Below are positions 61,629-64,000 of a stretch of DNA of 64,000 bases, piece by piece (position 1 is the first letter of the stretch; each line of letters starts with the position of its first letter). This DNA is from BOKV01 sp041397525 (GTDB lineage: Bacteria > Pseudomonadota > Alphaproteobacteria > Rhizobiales > Rhizobiaceae), in NCBI GenBank assembly GCA_041397525.1, contig JAWKWL010000002.1:496001-560000 (forward strand), in the 5' to 3' direction. The position numbers and the translations under genes are program-made. A model generated the notes under the pieces. That model was given only the letters and a program-made list of their open reading frames with translations, searched no databases and was not told where the DNA came from.

Positions 61629-62284
61629 ACTCTCAACCCGGCACACAAGCAGCGCCCGCGCAAAAGGCAGGCCAGATTTCACCACTGGTCAAGTTTGCGC
61701 TGGAACTCGGACCGCTGGTGGTGTTCTTCCTGGCAAATTCCTACGGCGACCATCTGGCGCAAGCCTTTCCGCTGCTGCAGGCGCTCGGCGGAAAGATCTT
61801 TATCGGCACGGCGTTCCTGATGGTGGCAATGATCGTGGCACAGGGCTTCTCGCTCTGGCTGACCCGCCATCTGGCAATCATGCCACTGGCAACCCTTTTC
61901 TTCGTGCTGGTTTTCGGCGGCTTGACACTGTGGTTGCAGGACGAAACCTTCATCAAGCTGAAGCCGACCATCGTCAACCTGATCTTTGCAAGCGTCCTGC
62001 TTGGCGGGTTGCTTTTCGGAAAATCGCTGCTCGCCTATGTTTTCGACGCGGCCTTCAACCTTGACGAAGCAGGCTGGCGCAAACTGACTTTGCGCTGGGG
62101 ACTTTTCTTTGTTGCCATGGCAATCATAAACGAGATCGTCTGGCGCAATTTTTCCAATGACTTCTGGGTGAATTTCAAGGTCTGGGCGACAATGCCCATG
62201 ACACTGGTCTTCATGATGACCCAATTGCCGCTTTTGCAGAAGCACATGATCCAGGAAGGCAAGGACGGCGGTCAGGCTTCCTGA
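61625..62284 (+). CDS. Inner membrane-spanning protein YciB (septation protein A, IspZ)
   Basis: 219 residues with about five or six membrane helices. The YciB signatures are present: KFALELGPLVVFFLANSYG, LKPTIVNLIFASVLLGGLLF, GWRKLTLRWGLFFVAMAIIN and EIVWRNFSNDFWVNFKVW. In E. coli it supports cell-envelope integrity and septation; the molecular function is unclear. The start ATG overlaps the ftsY stop by four bases. The 3' end overlaps the convergent Nudix gene by 13 bases. Confidence 0.9.
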   Translation: MNSQPGTQAAPAQKAGQISPLVKFALELGPLVVFFLANSYGDHLAQAFPLLQALGGKIFIGTAFLMVAMIVAQGFSLWLTRHLAIMPLATLFFVLVFGGLTLWLQDETFIKLKPTIVNLIFASVLLGGLLFGKSLLAYVFDAAFNLDEAGWRKLTLRWGLFFVAMAIINEIVWRNFSNDFWVNFKVWATMPMTLVFMMTQLPLLQKHMIQEGKDGGQAS

Positions 62285-62820
62285 CGCAAATCCGTGCTCT
62301 CCCCCTCCGGATTACCGAACGGGCCGGACGCAAGTTCTTCCTCGACCATCCGGTCATGGCGGAGTGCCCAATGCACCGTCGGGAAGGCGATATCATCCCA
62401 GGGTATCCGGTCCCATTCGAACAGTTCCGCTTCCAGACTTTCCTCGCCTGCGGAAAATGCAGGGCTTGCCAGTGTGGCCCGATAGATCAGTTGAACCTGG
62501 GAAAGTCGCGGCACCGTATAAACCGCCAACAGTCCCGACAGCAGCAAATCGGCATTGGCCTCCTCGCGTGCCTCTCGCCGGGCGCCGTCTTCCGGGGTTT
62601 CGTGCAGCTCCATATAGCCAGCCGGGATTGTCCAGAAGCCGCGCCGCGGCTCGATGGCTCTTTTGCACAACAGGATCATCCCGTCATGGCGAACCACGGA
62701 ACCGGTCACGATTTTCGGGTTTTGATAGTTCACGAAACCGCAATTCTCGCAAACGGCGCGCTGATGTGTGTCGCCGTCGGGAACGGTCCTGATGAAACTG
62801 GGCTGTAGTGGATAGGTCAT
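62272..62820 (-). CDS. Nudix hydrolase (zinc-ribbon containing)
   Basis: 182 residues. A short N-terminal CxxC piece (VCENCGFVNYQNPKIV) precedes the Nudix domain, whose box reads PAGYMELHETPEDGARREA and continues REEANAD. The catalytic Glu residues of RExxEE are present. QNPKIVTGSVV is seen in Nudix proteins related to NudC/YfcD, so a nucleoside diphosphate-linked substrate is likely but not defined. ATG 62820 gives MTYPLQPSFIRTVPDG. It converges on ispZ, overlapping it by 13 bases. Confidence 0.82.
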   Translation of the reverse strand: MTYPLQPSFIRTVPDGDTHQRAVCENCGFVNYQNPKIVTGSVVRHDGMILLCKRAIEPRRGFWTIPAGYMELHETPEDGARREAREEANADLLLSGLLAVYTVPRLSQVQLIYRATLASPAFSAGEESLEAELFEWDRIPWDDIAFPTVHWALRHDRMVEEELASGPFGNPEGESTDLRQEA

Positions 62821-62857
62821 CCGCCAATTGTAGATCGCCAATCACGAAAAGCGACAG

Positions 62858-63463
62858 CTACTTTCCAGCCTCAATGACCTTTTTCAATTCGGGCAGGAAT
62901 TTTGTACCGAGATTTTCCGGTGTCAGTGGCCCGACATGCTTGTACGAAATCAAACCATCGCGATTGACTATGAAGGTTTCCGGCACACCATAGACACCCC
63001 AGTCAATCGCCGCTGAACCGCGCGGATCAATTCCCACCGCATCAAATGGATTGCCCAGCTGCCCCAGGAACCGCAACGCATTGGCGGTCTGGTCCTTGTA
63101 ATTCAACCCCACAAGACGGATGTCCTGATTCTCCCGCAATGCCAGGATCAGGGGATGTTCAAGCCTGCAGGGCGCACACCAGCTGGCCCACACATTTACC
63201 ACCGTAACCTTGCCCTTGAAGGATGCGGTGTCAAATCCCGGTACTTGGCGGCCCTCCCCGTCAAGCAGGCCTTCCAGTGGCAGTAGCGAGAATTCCGGTA
63301 CCGGTTTGCCAATCAGGGCAGACGGAATGTCATGCCCTGAACCACCGGTATAGAGTTGCTTGAGAAAAATGCCCGCCAAAGCAAGAAAGATCAGCAGCGG
63401 CAAGGCCGCCAGCCATATCCGCCTGCGTGGCGCGGCCGTTTGCGAACTGTCCGGTTCAGTCAT
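62858..63463 (-). CDS. ccmG: Cytochrome c biogenesis thiol:disulfide reductase CcmG (DsbE)
   Basis: 201 residues; a membrane-anchored thioredoxin facing the periplasm that keeps apocytochrome c and CcmH reduced. After a single N-terminal anchor (RRIWLAALPLLIFLALAGIF) comes a thioredoxin fold with the CxxC in VNVWASWCAPCRLEHPLIL and the CcmG-specific IDPRGSAAIDWGVYGVPETF (the cis-Pro loop). Length fits the family. It overlaps ccmD by eight bases and forms the 3' end of ccmC-ccmD-ccmG. Confidence 0.92.
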   Translation of the reverse strand: MTEPDSSQTAAPRRRIWLAALPLLIFLALAGIFLKQLYTGGSGHDIPSALIGKPVPEFSLLPLEGLLDGEGRQVPGFDTASFKGKVTVVNVWASWCAPCRLEHPLILALRENQDIRLVGLNYKDQTANALRFLGQLGNPFDAVGIDPRGSAAIDWGVYGVPETFIVNRDGLISYKHVGPLTPENLGTKFLPELKKVIEAGK

Positions 63464-63629
63464 CGGATTTGCCTGCCGCCGCGCGTCGCTTGATGCCACG
63501 CCGTTCCAGTTCTTCCAGTTCACGCAGCCGCAACCGGTAATCGACAAGGCTCCACACAATCAGGCCGGCAATAACAAGCGCCGTTACCAGATAGGATGGA
63601 ATGATGAACGCTGAATATTGCCCGAACAT
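63456..63629 (-). CDS. ccmD: Haem exporter protein CcmD
   Basis: A 57-residue protein: MFGQYSAFIIPSYLVTALVI continues into a single membrane helix followed by a basic tail (LRLRELEELERRGIKRRA). CcmD stabilises the CcmABC/CcmE complex that delivers haem to CcmE. Size and pattern (hydrophobic N-terminal half, charged C-terminal half) fit the family. Its start follows the ccmC stop by three bases and its stop overlaps the ccmG start as ATGACTGA. It is short enough to be missed by routine gene finding. Confidence 0.85.
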   Translation of the reverse strand: MFGQYSAFIIPSYLVTALVIAGLIVWSLVDYRLRLRELEELERRGIKRRAAAGKSDD

Positions 63630-63632
63630 GGC

Positions 63633-64000
63633 TCAGCCAGCCTCGCTTTCGCGCGCGGCCATCATTCGCATGGAACGCACCCGGCGCCTCAGGATTTCGT
63701 TTCGCATGTTCATCAGGTGCAGGACCAGGAACAACAGCGTGTAGGCAAGCGCCATCAGCAGCAACGGATAAAGGAATGACGGGTCCATGGTGGGCCGTCC
63801 CAGCTTGCTGACACTCGCGGGCTGATGCAGGGTGTTCCACCAGTCCACGGAGAACTTGATGATGGGGATGTTGATGAAGCCAACCAGCGTGACAATGGCA
63901 AGCGCACGCGCGGCGGCTGACGGTTCCTCGATGGCCTTCGAAAGCGCGATCAGGCCCATATAGATTATGAACAGTACCAGGACCGAGGTGAGGCGTGCAT
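63633..64000 (-). CDS. ccmC: Haem ABC transporter permease CcmC, 3' part (partial)
   Basis: The frame is open to the right edge of the window, so the N-terminus is missing. About 122 C-terminal residues show the end of CcmC: ARLTSVLVLFIIYMGLIAL, VTLVGFINIPIIKFSVDWW with the conserved haem-handling WWNTLHQPASVS (the last periplasmic His), and a final membrane helix (PLLLMALAYTLLFLVLHL) with a basic tail. CcmC loads haem onto CcmE. It precedes ccmD and ccmG in the same transcript. Confidence 0.93.
   Translation of the reverse strand, partial: ARLTSVLVLFIIYMGLIALSKAIEEPSAAARALAIVTLVGFINIPIIKFSVDWWNTLHQPASVSKLGRPTMDPSFLYPLLLMALAYTLLFLVLHLMNMRNEILRRRVRSMRMMAARESEAG

Noticed and set aside
1..64000. 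CRISPR arrays, rRNA, tRNA, insertion sequences, toxin-antitoxin or defence islands
   Set aside because: I looked in all gaps between genes and saw no direct-repeat array, tRNA cloverleaf, rRNA sequence, transposase or known defence gene. Short gaps were read by eye only.

Overview
The window reads as chromosomal core DNA of a Hyphomicrobiales (Rhizobiales) alphaproteobacterium close to the Brucella/Phyllobacterium/Mesorhizobium group. The signs are an F1-only ATP synthase cluster atpHAGDC beside priA, the TCA block mdh-sucCDAB-lpd on one strand, sdhCDAB, an Omp19-like lipoprotein next to zapE and mdh, the block ffh-chorismate mutase-rpsP-rimM-trmD-rplS, and dapF-mtaB-ftsY-ispZ leading to ccmG-ccmD-ccmC. 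I saw no rRNA, tRNA, CRISPR array, prophage or insertion sequence. The genus is an inference from gene order and protein resemblance.

Layout. 0-6 kb (+): end of rsfS, rlmH, an EnvC-type factor, ctpA, a polysaccharide deacetylase family protein, rppH and a GNAT. 6-16 kb (-): atpCDGAH, a DUF4345-like membrane protein, a sugar-transfer-type ATP-grasp protein and priA. 16-19 kb (+): transaldolase, xerC, a TraB/GumN protein and a small secreted protein. 19-31 kb (-): lpd, a broken SDR, MAPEG, sucB, sucA, sucD, sucC, mdh, zapE and the Omp19-like lipoprotein. 31-36 kb: accessory genes (degenerate LMW phosphatase, msrA, AhpD-like, beta-propeller, TerB-like, yceH) and one long gene-poor gap with a probable acyltransferase remnant. 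36-40 kb (-): sdhBADC and a GNAT. 40-48 kb: two AEC carriers, leuC, an RDD protein, an L,D-transpeptidase, and an amino-acid ABC permease with its binding protein. 48-57 kb (-): rplS, selO, trmD, rimM, rpsP, chorismate mutase, ffh, a likely small RNA, and a two-gene acetyltransferase/JmjC-like cupin operon. 57-64 kb: an MBL-fold hydrolase, dapF, mtaB, ftsY and ispZ (+), then a Nudix protein and ccmG-ccmD-ccmC (-).

The genes cover central energy metabolism (2-oxoglutarate to oxaloacetate, succinate oxidation, ATP synthesis), the SRP pathway (ffh and ftsY about 6 kb apart), ribosome and tRNA maturation, envelope remodelling (EnvC, CtpA, LdtD-type) and cytochrome c maturation.

The main caution is sequence quality. 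Between about 9.4 and 36.8 kb six genes, four of them normally essential or central (atpA, sucB, sucC, sdhB), carry at least twenty small indels by my hand count. Conserved protein continues in another frame after each one, so I take them for sequencing or assembly errors. I saw none from 38 to 64 kb. I found no clear new system. The best leads are the small-RNA-like unit upstream of ffh (54.4-54.54 kb), the JmjC-like/acetyltransferase pair, the DUF4345/ATP-grasp genes between priA and atpH, and the LMW phosphatase homologue lacking its catalytic cysteine.
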